24,624 nucleotides of DNA from Cyanobacteriota bacterium (GCA_947463165.1 CANHSW010000002.1:1-24624), one strand, 5' to 3'. Counted from the stretch's first letter, positions 16,669 through 24,576 are shown. The notes: generated from the letters alone by a model not told the origin. Made by a program: numbers and translations.

Positions 16669-17502
16669 TCACCAAAGACCGCGAACCGGCTGTTGTGGCA
16701 TGGGCTGGGCGGGACGGGCCTGGGCCACCGGCTCGAGCACCTGGTTGGCTTGAATGCAGGCCGGCAGGAATACGTACCACGAGAACAGCGAGGTGCACTG
16801 GCCGGTACCGGGCTTACAAGCGCCTTGATCACAGACGTTCTGGGCGCCGGTATAGGTACCGCAAGTGTCGGCCAGGCGCATGTTGGTAGGCAGTTTGGCC
16901 ATGATCGTGGCGGAGGAGATTTGTCCGTCAGCCGCATCGGCCATGATCGCCGAGCGCAGGGCCTGAACGGAGGTGCTAGTCATGCCCCAATAGGGGAAAT
17001 AACTAGTAGTTTGATTCTTCAGAAATTTCACCCCCGCATCGGAATAGAGAAAACGAGACACACCCATTAGATCAACGCTATAGGTCTTGGTCATCCCTTG
17101 GCGCACTTCTTCAGAGGTCCAACCGGAGCGGTACAGCCCACCTTCAAGGCCGCGATCGGTAATTGATCCAGAGCCAAAGAAAGTATTCATAGCTGATTGG
17201 TTGGTGGACCAAACTGCACCACCTGTGTTCCAGCGCACGGGCAGATCGCCCACTTTATCGGATACCATACCTGAAGTATTCATCTGCGGTGGCGGTCCGC
17301 CAACAAAGTCGAATGCCAAGGCAGGCGCCAGAGCGGAAACCGTCAAAGCACCGCCCGCCGCCATACCCGCCAAAAGAATCCTGATCGGACCTGTCACTGG
17401 CAACCTACGCAGCAGAGAATTACCAAGCGTAGACATGGCCGACAGAGACATGACTAGCCGATGCTTAGCAGATAGAGAGTTGATCGCCAGAGGGTTGGTC
17501 AT
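16669..17502 (-). CDS. Secreted DUF1400-like protein without hydrolase domain
   Basis: Exported protein of up to 277 aa. The signal peptide core is ILLAGMAAGGALTVSALA with cleavage near ALA-FDF (about residue 64). The middle part (about 128-215) follows the pattern of DUF1400, a cyanobacterial domain normally placed before an alpha/beta hydrolase: a RQGMTKTYSVDL helix, GVSRFLYSDAGVKFL, then ALRSAIMADAADGQIS and a KLPTNMRL end. The hydrolase domain is absent; instead there is a 60-residue tail with four Cys (TCG, VCD, ACK, QCT) and a Pro-rich end. The N-terminal 45 residues before the signal are unusually long and vaguely repetitive, so ATG 17436 is a possible shorter start. Function unknown; domain match made by eye. 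Confidence 0.6.
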   Translation of the reverse strand: MTNPLAINSLSAKHRLVMSLSAMSTLGNSLLRRLPVTGPIRILLAGMAAGGALTVSALAPALAFDFVGGPPPQMNTSGMVSDKVGDLPVRWNTGGAVWSTNQSAMNTFFGSGSITDRGLEGGLYRSGWTSEEVRQGMTKTYSVDLMGVSRFLYSDAGVKFLKNQTTSYFPYWGMTSTSVQALRSAIMADAADGQISSATIMAKLPTNMRLADTCGTYTGAQNVCDQGACKPGTGQCTSLFSWYVFLPACIQANQVLEPVAQARPAQPMPQQPVRGLW

Positions 17503-17928
17503 GAATGAAAAGTAGCCGCTTCAATGAGGAATCTAGCCAGCTGCAACGCCTCCGCACGATCCATCAAATTTTCGCAGCGAGTTTGATGCATGAGTGGAAC
17601 ATTCAGTTGGCCAAGCAACTTCGTCCAGCCCTAGCGAGTTAGAATAAGTCAACAGCGTGTCTGCATTAATCGTGCAATTCCAGAATCTGCCTGCCTTTCC
17701 AGAATCTGCCTGCCTTTCCAGAATCTGCCTAGCTTTCCAGAATCTGCCTAAATGAACCGCATCTGCCCAGTAGGTGCCGCTTACATCAGCGCTGACTTAA
17801 GTAGGCTGGCTAACTACGGCGTCGATTAGGGCTGCCTGACTTGGTAGCGCCCTTGCCCCTGGGGGATTGGGCGCACACCCTGGCTCCCAGCGGACCACCT
17901 AGGCTCAGGGCACTGTTACCAATGCCCC
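17503..17928. other. Divergent intergenic region with a 19-bp array
   Basis: The gap lies between the minus-strand DUF1400-like gene and the plus-strand PrxQ gene and should contain both promoters. The only clear structure is the tandem array at 17680-17755. No gene or confident promoter boxes were seen. Confidence 0.55.
17680..17755. repeat. Tandem array, 19-bp unit, 4 copies
   Basis: Units of CCAGAATCTGCCTGCCTTT start at 17680, 17699, 17718 and 17737. The first two are identical, and the fourth diverges at its end. A degenerate unit precedes them (17661-17679) and another may follow. Confidence 0.92.
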
Positions 17929-18396
17929 ATGGCCCTAGAGATCGGAGATGCCGCCCCAGCCTTCAGCCTGCCCGACCAGGACGGCCAAGTGGTCAACCTC
18001 GCCGACTTGGTAGGACAGCGGGTAGTGATTTATTTTTATCCCAAAGATGACACGCCTGGCTGTACCAAGGAGGCCTGCAATTTTCGTGATCAGTGGAACG
18101 CCTTCAAACAGCATGGCATCCAGGTGATTGGCATCAGCAAGGACAATGCCGCTAGCCATACCAAGTTCATCGCCAAGTTCAGCCTCCCCTTCCCGCTGCT
18201 CACCGACGCCGAGCCCTGTGCCGTGGCCAGCAGCTACGGCAGCTACGGCCTAAAGAAAATGATGGGTCGTGAATACATGGGAATGATGCGCCACACCTTC
18301 GTGATCGATGCCGAAGGCAAGATAGAAAAAATCTATACCAAAGTAAAATCTGAAACCATGGCCGACGACATCCTCAAGGATCTGGGCCTGGCTTAA
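17929..18396 (+). CDS. bcp: Peroxiredoxin Q / bacterioferritin comigratory protein
   Basis: Thiol peroxidase of 155 aa that reduces hydrogen peroxide and organic peroxides using thioredoxin. The active site TPGCTKEAC has the peroxidatic Cys45 and the resolving Cys50 five residues later, the atypical 2-Cys arrangement of PrxQ. The FYPKDDTPGCT motif and the C-terminal RHTFVID strand are typical. It starts at ATG 17929. Its 3' end overlaps the convergent coaX gene by 23 bases (18374-18396). In a cyanobacterium it would protect against photosynthetic oxidative stress. Confidence 0.96.
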   Translation: MALEIGDAAPAFSLPDQDGQVVNLADLVGQRVVIYFYPKDDTPGCTKEACNFRDQWNAFKQHGIQVIGISKDNAASHTKFIAKFSLPFPLLTDAEPCAVASSYGSYGLKKMMGREYMGMMRHTFVIDAEGKIEKIYTKVKSETMADDILKDLGLA

Positions 18397-19243
18397 GACT
18401 CGCCAAGGTAAGACTCGCCAGGGCATCGAGGGCCAGATTCGGGGCCAACCGCCAAGAGCGGCGCGACGCTTTCAGCAACGGTGCCAACAGGGGGCCATCG
18501 CCGCCGGCGAGCCACAGACTCCATTCATCAACCCCTTTATCAACATATTCATCAACACATTTATCAGCACATTCATCAGCACCTTTATCCACACATTTAT
18601 CAACACATTTACCAGTAGCACTTACATCCGAGTCTGAAGGAATTAAAATTCTTTCCTCGGCTGCGGCATTGAGGGCGGCGGCCAGCCCCCGCAGCACGCC
18701 GGCCTGCATCGCCGCCACCGTGGCCTGGGGCCAGGGATCTGGATCCAGCAGCAATTGCCCAGCCGGAGGGGGCAGGTTGGCGGTGCCGGCGTTCAGGGCC
18801 CGCAACTGCAGGGCGGCGCCAGCCATTAGCCGGCCGCCAACAAACCGCCCGCGGCGATCCACACAGGTGAGGCTCAAGACCGTGCCCGCATCGGCCACCA
18901 GCACCGCCGATCCGGCAGCGGTGCTGCGCCAGGCCTGCCAGCCCACCAATGCCCTGTCTACGCCAAGCCAGGGGGGCAGCCCGGCCAGGGGCACATCAGG
19001 GAGGGTCAGGCGGCGGCTTGGATCCAGGCCAGCCTGGGGGGGCACCGGGCCCACTGCCGCCCAGCCGAGCAGCTGCCGGTCCGCCCAGGCCTGCAGCCGC
19101 GCCAGGCCCGCCGCTGGGCTCTCATCAACATATTCACGAATCCCAGTAGCGGCCTGATAAGCCCAGTGCCAGCGACTAGTGCCAATCAGCAGCCAGCAGT
19201 TCAGATGCCCTCGCCCATCAGGCCGGGCAAGTGAATGCCGCAC
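18374..19243 (-). CDS. coaX: Type III pantothenate kinase with tetrapeptide-repeat insert
   Basis: Catalyses the first step of CoA synthesis, ATP-dependent phosphorylation of pantothenate. The 289-aa protein shows the ASKHA-fold features of CoaX: an N-terminal phosphate loop in degenerate form (LLIGTSRWHWA), the VADAGTVLSLTCVD motif, GGRLMAG, and the C-terminal LWLAGGDG. Before that last motif an insert of about 28 residues repeats the tetrapeptide KCVD (KCVD, KCVD, KGAD, ECAD, KCVD, EYVD, KGVD), encoded by a 12-bp tandem array; this makes the protein longer than usual. GTG 19243 overlaps the end of cysH by 43 bases; a start closer to CWLLIG cannot be excluded, though no in-frame ATG is present there. 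It is convergent and overlapping with bcp. Confidence 0.85.
   Translation of the reverse strand: MRHSLARPDGRGHLNCWLLIGTSRWHWAYQAATGIREYVDESPAAGLARLQAWADRQLLGWAAVGPVPPQAGLDPSRRLTLPDVPLAGLPPWLGVDRALVGWQAWRSTAAGSAVLVADAGTVLSLTCVDRRGRFVGGRLMAGAALQLRALNAGTANLPPPAGQLLLDPDPWPQATVAAMQAGVLRGLAAALNAAAEERILIPSDSDVSATGKCVDKCVDKGADECADKCVDEYVDKGVDEWSLWLAGGDGPLLAPLLKASRRSWRLAPNLALDALASLTLASLKPGPDP
18522..18617. repeat. In-frame tandem array, 12-bp unit, 8 copies, inside coaX
   Basis: Eight contiguous 12-bp units (18522, 18534, 18546, 18558, 18570, 18582, 18594, 18606; plus-strand consensus CATTTATCAACA) encode Lys/Glu-Cys/Gly-Val-Asp tetrapeptides on the minus strand. The AT-rich array stands out from the GC-rich gene around it. 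Confidence 0.93.
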
Positions 19244-20034
19244 TCCTGCTTGAGCCCGCCAAAGCGGGTGGCACGACCGCTGGCTTCCAAGCCATCTGGG
19301 CCGCTGGAGTGCCAGTCCCCCACCGTTGAATAACCCTTCTCAAATAGAGGGTGCTGGGGCAGGTCATGGTCCTGCATATAGTAAAAAATATCCTTATTTG
19401 TCCAATTCAGCAGCGGTCGCAGCGACCAGCGCTGGCGCACCGCCTCAAGGTGCCGCATTCCCTGGCGATGCTCTGTCTGTTGAAGCCGCACACCACTGGC
19501 CCAGCAGGCTACCTGCAGCTCTTCCAGCAGCTGATCGAGCGGTTCCACCTTGCGGATGTAGTTGTAAAGCTCCAGATCTTCCAGCCGACCTGTGTTCCAC
19601 AACTGGCCCCGCAATGCCTCCATCCGCGCCGGGCTGCAGCTGGCTTGGGCCACGTGCAGATCAAGCTTCAATCGATCGCTCAACAGCTCGGCGTATTGGT
19701 AGGTCTCGGGGGGTAGGTAGCCCGTATCCACCCAGATGACGGGCAGCGCAGTGCCGAAACGCTTGGCCACCTCACTGGCCATATGCAGCAATACCGCCGC
19801 CTGAATGCCGAAGCTTGTGGTCATTGCAAAGCGCTCGCCAAAGCGAGTCCTGGCCCAGATCAAGCGCTCCTGGGGGCTCATCGGCTCCAGCTCAGCGCAG
19901 GCGACCGCCTGGTCGAGGGCGCAGTCGTTGCGGTCCTTGGGCAGAGTGGGTAAAAGCGCTGTCGCCATCAAGCCATCATTACCTGCTGCCATCAGCATCT
20001 GGGAAGGGGGCCAGCCCATCTGGTTAGGGTTCAT
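19201..20034 (-). CDS. cysH: Phosphoadenylyl-sulfate (PAPS) reductase
   Basis: Assimilatory sulfate reduction: reduces PAPS to sulfite using thioredoxin. Seen in the 277-aa protein: PP-loop TTSFGIQAAVLLHM, the strand VIWVDTGYLPPETY, KVEPL, and the catalytic Cys265 in KQECGIH near the C-terminus. The extra Cys pairs that bind an iron-sulfur cluster in APS reductases are not evident, which favours the PAPS-type enzyme. The N-terminus is long: ATG 20034 lies only 12 bases from the divergent NDH-2 start and next to its ribosome binding site, and internal ATGs (for example 19968) could be the real start. The stop lies inside the start region of coaX, so the two are probably co-transcribed. Confidence 0.92.
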   Translation of the reverse strand: MNPNQMGWPPSQMLMAAGNDGLMATALLPTLPKDRNDCALDQAVACAELEPMSPQERLIWARTRFGERFAMTTSFGIQAAVLLHMASEVAKRFGTALPVIWVDTGYLPPETYQYAELLSDRLKLDLHVAQASCSPARMEALRGQLWNTGRLEDLELYNYIRKVEPLDQLLEELQVACWASGVRLQQTEHRQGMRHLEAVRQRWSLRPLLNWTNKDIFYYMQDHDLPQHPLFEKGYSTVGDWHSSGPDGLEASGRATRFGGLKQECGIHLPGLMGEGI

Positions 20035-20046
20035 AGAGGCAGTGCG

Positions 20047-21231
20047 GTGACAGCAGGCGTGTCAAAACCTGTGGTAATCGCCGGTGGTGGCTTCGGAGGT
20101 CTCTACACGGCCCTGGCCCTGGCCAGCAAGCGCCATCACCCGCCGATCCTGTTGATCGAACCGGGCGAGCGCTTCCTGTTCTTGCCCCTGCTCTACGAGC
20201 TGCTCAGCGGCGAGCTGCGCAGCTGGGAAATTTGCCCCCGCTACGACGCCCTGCTCGCCGGCCGTGGCGTGGCCTGGCTGCGGGATCGGGTCACGGCGGT
20301 AGACGCCAACAGCCATCAGGTGCACATGGCCAGCGGCCGCAGCCTCCAGTTCAGCCAGCTGGTGCTGGCCACCGGGGGGGGGAATGAAACCTTCGGGGTG
20401 CCCGGGGCCCAGGAGCATGGCCTGTTCTTCCGCACCCTGGCCGATGTGGAGCGCCTGAATCAGCTGGTCGAAACTTTGCGGCAACGACGAGGCGCCCAGC
20501 AGCGCATTGCCATCGTCGGTGCGGGCCCCAGTGGGGTGGAACTGGCCTGCAAGCTGGCCGATCTGCTGGCTGGCGCCGCCACGATCGCCCTGATCGAGCA
20601 GGGACCCACCGCCCTGCCCCAGGCGCGGGCCTTCAACCGGGAGCAGGCCCTGGCCGCATTGCAACGGCGCAATGTGCGCCTGCACACCGCCACGGCGGTG
20701 CAGGCGGTGGAGGCCGATCAATTACGGCTGGCGGGGGGGCAAACCCTGGCGGTGGATGCCACCATCTGGACCGCTGGTCTGCGCCTACAGCCGCCGCCGA
20801 TCAGCCCGGCCGCCGCCAGCGACCGCCGCGGCCGCCTCTGGGTCAGCCCAGAACTGCGACTGCTCCACAGCGCCAATATCTATGCCCTTGGCGATGTGGC
20901 GGCCCTGGCCCCCCAAGCCAGCGACCAGGATCGAGACGATGGGCTTCAGCCCCTGCCCACCACGGCCCAGGTCGCCTTCCAGCAGGCCGAGTGCCTAGCC
21001 AACAACCTGATGCGCGCCGCCGCCGGCGAGCCCCAGGAACCATTCCAGTTCCAGGATCTCGGCGAGATGCTCAGCCTTGGCATCGGCGAGGCCAGCGTCA
21101 CTGGCCAAGGCCTCACCCTGGCTGGTAAACCAGCTTTTCTGCTGCGTCGCCTCGCCTATCTCGCCCGCCTGCCGGGCAGACCCCACCAGCTCAAGGTGGC
21201 GGCCGGCTGGCTGGCCGACTGGGGCCGATGA
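20047..21231 (+). CDS. Type 2 NADH dehydrogenase (NDH-2)
   Basis: Single-subunit, non-proton-pumping NAD(P)H:quinone oxidoreductase of 394 aa at the membrane surface. The N-terminal FAD site is VVIAGGGFGGLYTALALA (about 9-26). An ATGGGNETFGVPG strand follows, then the NADH site IAIVGAGPSGVELACKLADL (about 155-174), and the FAD-ribityl motif IYALGDVAAL (about 278-287). GTG 20047 has AGAGG 7 nt upstream, which supports it over GTG 20059. The stop overlaps the ATG of the HAD gene by 4 bases (ATGA), starting a three-gene operon. Cyanobacterial NDH-2 proteins are thought to sense or balance quinone redox state; that role is inferred. Confidence 0.9.
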   Translation: MTAGVSKPVVIAGGGFGGLYTALALASKRHHPPILLIEPGERFLFLPLLYELLSGELRSWEICPRYDALLAGRGVAWLRDRVTAVDANSHQVHMASGRSLQFSQLVLATGGGNETFGVPGAQEHGLFFRTLADVERLNQLVETLRQRRGAQQRIAIVGAGPSGVELACKLADLLAGAATIALIEQGPTALPQARAFNREQALAALQRRNVRLHTATAVQAVEADQLRLAGGQTLAVDATIWTAGLRLQPPPISPAAASDRRGRLWVSPELRLLHSANIYALGDVAALAPQASDQDRDDGLQPLPTTAQVAFQQAECLANNLMRAAAGEPQEPFQFQDLGEMLSLGIGEASVTGQGLTLAGKPAFLLRRLAYLARLPGRPHQLKVAAGWLADWGR

Positions 21232-21869
21232 AGGCGCCCCGGGCCCTGCTGCTCGATGCCATGGGCACCCTGATCGGCCTGCGCCGTTCGCTGGGCCACA
21301 CCTATGCCGAGCTGGCCGCCAACTTTGGCCTCAGCCTGGAGCCGGCGGCGATCGATCGGGTGTTTCCCCGCATCTACCGCCAGGCACCACCCCTGGCCTT
21401 TCCGGGCCTGGAGGGCAAGCAATTGCGCCAAGCGGAGCTGGACTGGTGGGGGGCCCGCATCGGCGCCTGCCTGGCCGCCACTGGCCAAGTCAAGGCCGAC
21501 GAGCTGCCTGCCGGGCTGGTGGAAAGTCTGTTCGAGCGGTTCGCCGACGCGGCCCTATGGCAGGTGTTTCCGGAGGTGCCGGCCTGTCTGGAGCGTTGGC
21601 GCAGCCGCCCCTTGAAGTTGGCGGTGGTGAGCAACTTCGACAGCCGACTGCCGGTTCTACTGGCCGACCTGGGGCTGGCCGAGGCCCTGGATGCCCTGGT
21701 GATTTCCAGCCAGGTGGGAGCGGCCAAGCCCGATCCAGTGCCCTTCCAGCGGGCCCTCCAAATCCTGGGGCTGGAAGCCCACCAGGTGTGGCACGTGGGG
21801 GACAGCCCGGAAGATGAGCTGGGCGCCCAAGCCGCCGGCATCCGCTGCCTGATGGTGCGCCGCCCTTGA
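21228..21869 (+). CDS. HAD-superfamily hydrolase
   Basis: Cytosolic HAD hydrolase of 213 aa with an alpha-helical cap (type C1). Motif I is LLLDAMGTL (nucleophile Asp10), motif II VVSNFDSRL (Ser), motif III Lys in AAKPDP, and motif IV HVGDSPEDELGAQAAG. In motif I the second, acid/base Asp is Met; haloacid dehalogenases read DAYGT at this point, while phosphatases normally read DxDGT. The substrate and even the reaction class (phosphatase or dehalogenase-like) are therefore open. It is coupled by 4-base overlaps to NDH-2 (ATGA) and hflX (TTGA). Confidence 0.87.
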   Translation: MKAPRALLLDAMGTLIGLRRSLGHTYAELAANFGLSLEPAAIDRVFPRIYRQAPPLAFPGLEGKQLRQAELDWWGARIGACLAATGQVKADELPAGLVESLFERFADAALWQVFPEVPACLERWRSRPLKLAVVSNFDSRLPVLLADLGLAEALDALVISSQVGAAKPDPVPFQRALQILGLEAHQVWHVGDSPEDELGAQAAGIRCLMVRRP

Positions 21870-23611
21870 AGCAGGGCACCCTGGCTGGCCGTACTGCGGG
21901 GCTGCGCCCCTCCCAGCGAAGACGGCTGGAGCAGCTGTGCCATCGCCGCCATCCCCTCGATGGGGCCGCAGATCTGCTCACCCTGCAGCGCCTCGGGGCC
22001 GAAAGTCGCGAGCTGGAACTACCACTCACCCTGGTGGTGGATGGCCGCGGCCTGGCCCGACTGCTGTGGGTGGGCCCCCTGGAGCAGTCGGGCCAACTGC
22101 TGGAAAAGCTGCCCGGCTCCCAACGGCGCCAGGGCAGCGATTGGCGGCTGCTGAGCTGCTGTGGTCGCAGCAAGCAACTGCAACCCGGCCGGCAGGAGGG
22201 AATCGTGGGTCTGGATCTGGCCCCCCAGTTCTGGCTGCGCTTCGCCGACCAGGCCCAGCCGGGCGGCAATTGGCCAGCCCAACTACTCACGGCGGCGGCC
22301 TCGGCGGCAGATCCTTGGCAGCTGCTGGAGCAGGGGGACCTGGCCGGGCTCTGCGAGCGCGATCTACTCAGCCTGGTCGCCGCTCCAGCCACCGCCAGCC
22401 CCGGCAGCAGTGGCCCCGGCAGTGGTAGCCCCGGCAGAAGTGGCAACGATCGGGCAGCCACCAGGCCAGGGGGCGGCAGCGAGCAAGGGCAGCGCCAAAG
22501 CTCAGCGCCCGGGGTGGAGCGGGTGCTGCTGCTGGCCCTCACGCCCGGGGATCGCCAGGCGGCCCAGCGTCTGATCGGCGAGCTGGAGGGGCTGGTGCGC
22601 AGTGCCGGCGCCGAACCGGTGGGCGTGGTGGAACAGCGCCGCAGCCTGATTTCACCCCAGACGATCTGGGGGGAGGGCAAACTCAGCGATGCGGCGCTGG
22701 AGGCAAGGCGCCTGGGCGCCACGCTGGTGGTCACGGACCGGGAACTCACCCCAGTGCAGGCCCGCAACCTGGAGCGGCTACTGGATTTGCCGGTGAGTGA
22801 CCGCAGCGAGCTGATCCTCGACATCTTTGCCCAGCGGGCCGCCAGCGCCGCCGGCAGGCTGCAGGTGGAGCTGGCCCAACTGCGCTATCGCCTGCCTCGG
22901 CTCAGCGGCCGGGGCCTGAGCCTGTCCCGCCAGGGCGGCGGCATCGGCACCCGCGGTCCAGGGGAAACCCAGCTGGAAAAAGATCGCCGCGCCATCGCCC
23001 GCCGCATCGAGCGGCTGCAACGAGACGCCCGGCAGCTGGGCGAACATCGCGAGCGGCTGCGGCGGGGTCGCCAGGGCCTGCGGCGATTTGCCCTGGTGGG
23101 CTACACCAACGCCGGCAAGAGCTCCCTGCTCAACGCCCTCACCCGCGCCAGCGGCGGTGCGCCGGTGTTGGCCGCCAACAAGCTGTTTGCCACCTTGGAT
23201 CCCACCACCCGGCGGCTGGATTTGCCCGATCCCCGGGGGGGGCCATGCGAAACGGCGCTGATCACCGACACGGTGGGCTTCATCCGCGACCTGCCGCCGC
23301 CGCTGGTGGAAGCTTTCCGTTCCACTTTGGAAGAAACCCTGGAGGCCGATGGGCTGCTGATCGTGGTGGATCTGGCCGATCCGGCCTGGCCCGAGCAATG
23401 GCGCACCGTGCACGCCATTCTCGACGAGCTGGGCACCAGCACGCCGCGAAGGCTGCTGGGCAACCAGATCGACCGCTGCCCTGCCGCCGAACTGGAGCGG
23501 GCTCGCAGCCTGGAGCCAGACGTGTTATTTGCCTCTGCCACCGATGGGCTGGGCTTACAGCACCTGCGCCAAGCACTGCGGCACTGGCCCGCTGAGCCGG
23601 CGACCAAATAA
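21866..23611 (+). CDS. hflX: Ribosome-associated GTPase HflX
   Basis: Ribosome-splitting GTPase of 581 aa. Residues 1-190 are an N-terminal extension, then a Gly/Ser/Pro linker built from a 15-bp repeat (about 179-193), then the HflX domain (about 215-400) with SDRSELILDIFAQRA and GGGIGTRGPGETQLE, followed by the G domain: G1 GYTNAGKSSL (412-421), G3 DTVGFI (from 468). The G4 guanine-specificity motif reads NQID (533-536) where NKxD is canonical; I recall this substitution in cyanobacterial HflX, but it was not checked. Typical HflX is about 425 aa, so this is the long form. The start is TTG 21866, overlapping the HAD stop (TTGA). Confidence 0.93.
   Translation: MKQGTLAGRTAGLRPSQRRRLEQLCHRRHPLDGAADLLTLQRLGAESRELELPLTLVVDGRGLARLLWVGPLEQSGQLLEKLPGSQRRQGSDWRLLSCCGRSKQLQPGRQEGIVGLDLAPQFWLRFADQAQPGGNWPAQLLTAAASAADPWQLLEQGDLAGLCERDLLSLVAAPATASPGSSGPGSGSPGRSGNDRAATRPGGGSEQGQRQSSAPGVERVLLLALTPGDRQAAQRLIGELEGLVRSAGAEPVGVVEQRRSLISPQTIWGEGKLSDAALEARRLGATLVVTDRELTPVQARNLERLLDLPVSDRSELILDIFAQRAASAAGRLQVELAQLRYRLPRLSGRGLSLSRQGGGIGTRGPGETQLEKDRRAIARRIERLQRDARQLGEHRERLRRGRQGLRRFALVGYTNAGKSSLLNALTRASGGAPVLAANKLFATLDPTTRRLDLPDPRGGPCETALITDTVGFIRDLPPPLVEAFRSTLEETLEADGLLIVVDLADPAWPEQWRTVHAILDELGTSTPRRLLGNQIDRCPAAELERARSLEPDVLFASATDGLGLQHLRQALRHWPAEPATK
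22399..22443. repeat. In-frame tandem array, 15-bp unit, 3 copies, inside hflX
   Basis: Three contiguous units of CCCCGGCAGCAGTGG type start at 22399, 22414 and 22429. They encode a flexible Ser/Pro/Gly linker between the N-terminal extension and the HflX domain. Confidence 0.8.
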
Positions 23612-23629
23612 CAGGCCGCCAACTACGGG

Positions 23630-23757
23630 GGATGCGAAATAGAATGGGCGTGAAATACAGCAGATGCGAAATGCAGTAGACGTGAAATGCAGGGGGCATG
23701 AAATATAGCGGGCCCGAAATATAGCGAGCATGAAATACAATGGAAACAAAATACAAC
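23630..23757. repeat. Tandem array, 16-bp unit, 8 copies
   Basis: The GAAAT core recurs with exact 16-bp spacing at 23636, 23652, 23668, 23684, 23700, 23716 and 23732, with a variant AAAAT at 23748. The consensus is near GAAATACAGCGGGCAT. Neighbouring units differ at 2-6 positions. Confidence 0.92.
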
Positions 23758-23851
23758 GGCACTGGGGCGGGGAATCCAGCCAAGCCCTGTCGTACCAAAC
23801 TTAGAAGCATGGGCCCCAGAGGCCAGCGGCGAAAACCCATTCCCGACGCGT

Positions 23852-23871
23852 TTACCGAGCTATGCTCGTAA
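23852..23871 (+). promoter_or_regulatory. Dyad upstream of the 1-Cys peroxiredoxin gene
   Basis: TTACCGAGC and GCTCGTAA form an 8-bp stem with one bulged C and a TAT loop. It directly abuts the next dyad. It may be an operator or part of a structured leader. Confidence 0.4.
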
Positions 23872-23905
23872 GCGAACGATTGGGCTGTTCAGCCCCTCTG
23901 TTCGC
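23872..23905 (+). promoter_or_regulatory. 34-bp two-part dyad upstream of the 1-Cys peroxiredoxin gene
   Basis: GCGAAC (23872-23877) pairs with GTTCGC (23900-23905), and GGGCTG (23882-23887) with CAGCCC (23890-23895). The two halves are separated by symmetric 4-nt unpaired segments and centred on TT at 23888-23889. It ends 32 nt before ATG 23938. It could be an operator or a 5' UTR hairpin; no T-run follows, so termination is unlikely. Confidence 0.5.
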
Positions 23906-23937
23906 GATCCTGTCTTACCCCCCTTTCCCCCAGACCC

Positions 23938-24576
23938 ATGGCAGCCCTGCAGCTCGGTGACACGGTTCCAGATTTCACCCAGGAATCCCAATTGGGTCCG
24001 ATCAACCTCTACGACTTCGCCGCCGACAGCTGGGTGGTGCTGTTTTCCCATCCCGCCGACTACACCCCTGTCTGCACCACCGAGCTGGGTGAAGTGGCGC
24101 GGCTGCGGGCCGAATGGGACAAGCGCAACGTCAAGACGATCGCCTTGAGTGTCGATTCCGCCGAGAGCCACAAGGGCTGGATTGGCGACATCAATGAAAC
24201 CCAAGCCACCACGGTGGATTATCCGATCCTCGCCGATCAGGACAAAACCGTAGCAGAACTTTACGGGATGATCCATCCGAATTCGCTAAACAACCTCACG
24301 GTGCGGTCGGTGTTCGTGATCGACCCCAACAAGAAGCTGCGCCTGCAGATCACCTACCCCGCCAGCACCGGCCGCAACTTCGATGAAATTCTGCGGGTAA
24401 TCGACTCCCTGCAGCTCACCGATTCCCACTCCGTAGCCACGCCAGTCAACTGGAAGGACGGCGAAGACTGTGTGGTGGTGCCCTCCATCCCCACCGATCA
24501 GGCCCGGATCAAGTTCCCCAAGGGCGTCACTGAAATCAAGCCCTACCTGCGCCTAACCCCCCAGCCCAACAAGTGA
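23938..24576 (+). CDS. 1-Cys peroxiredoxin (Prx6 type)
   Basis: Thiol peroxidase of 212 aa. The active-site segment FSHPADYTPVCTTELG holds the peroxidatic Cys46 with the PxxxT/S-x-x-C pattern of peroxiredoxins. The length and the long C-terminal part (NWKDGEDCVVVPS and a KFPKGVTEIKPYLR tail) match the Prx6 group, which dimerises through this region. The only other Cys, in the GEDC segment, is common in this group and is not a classic resolving Cys. The gene is a stand-alone unit behind its own dyad-bearing leader. Together with PrxQ at 17929-18396 the window encodes two peroxiredoxin classes. Confidence 0.95.
   Translation: MAALQLGDTVPDFTQESQLGPINLYDFAADSWVVLFSHPADYTPVCTTELGEVARLRAEWDKRNVKTIALSVDSAESHKGWIGDINETQATTVDYPILADQDKTVAELYGMIHPNSLNNLTVRSVFVIDPNKKLRLQITYPASTGRNFDEILRVIDSLQLTDSHSVATPVNWKDGEDCVVVPSIPTDQARIKFPKGVTEIKPYLRLTPQPNK

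Larger units (their letters stand above)
23612..23937. other. Intergenic region between hflX and the 1-Cys peroxiredoxin gene
   Basis: No gene is seen. The left half is a 16-bp repeat array (23630-23757). The right half carries two adjacent dyads (23852-23871 and 23872-23905) and a C-rich leader directly before ATG 23938. Confidence 0.6.
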
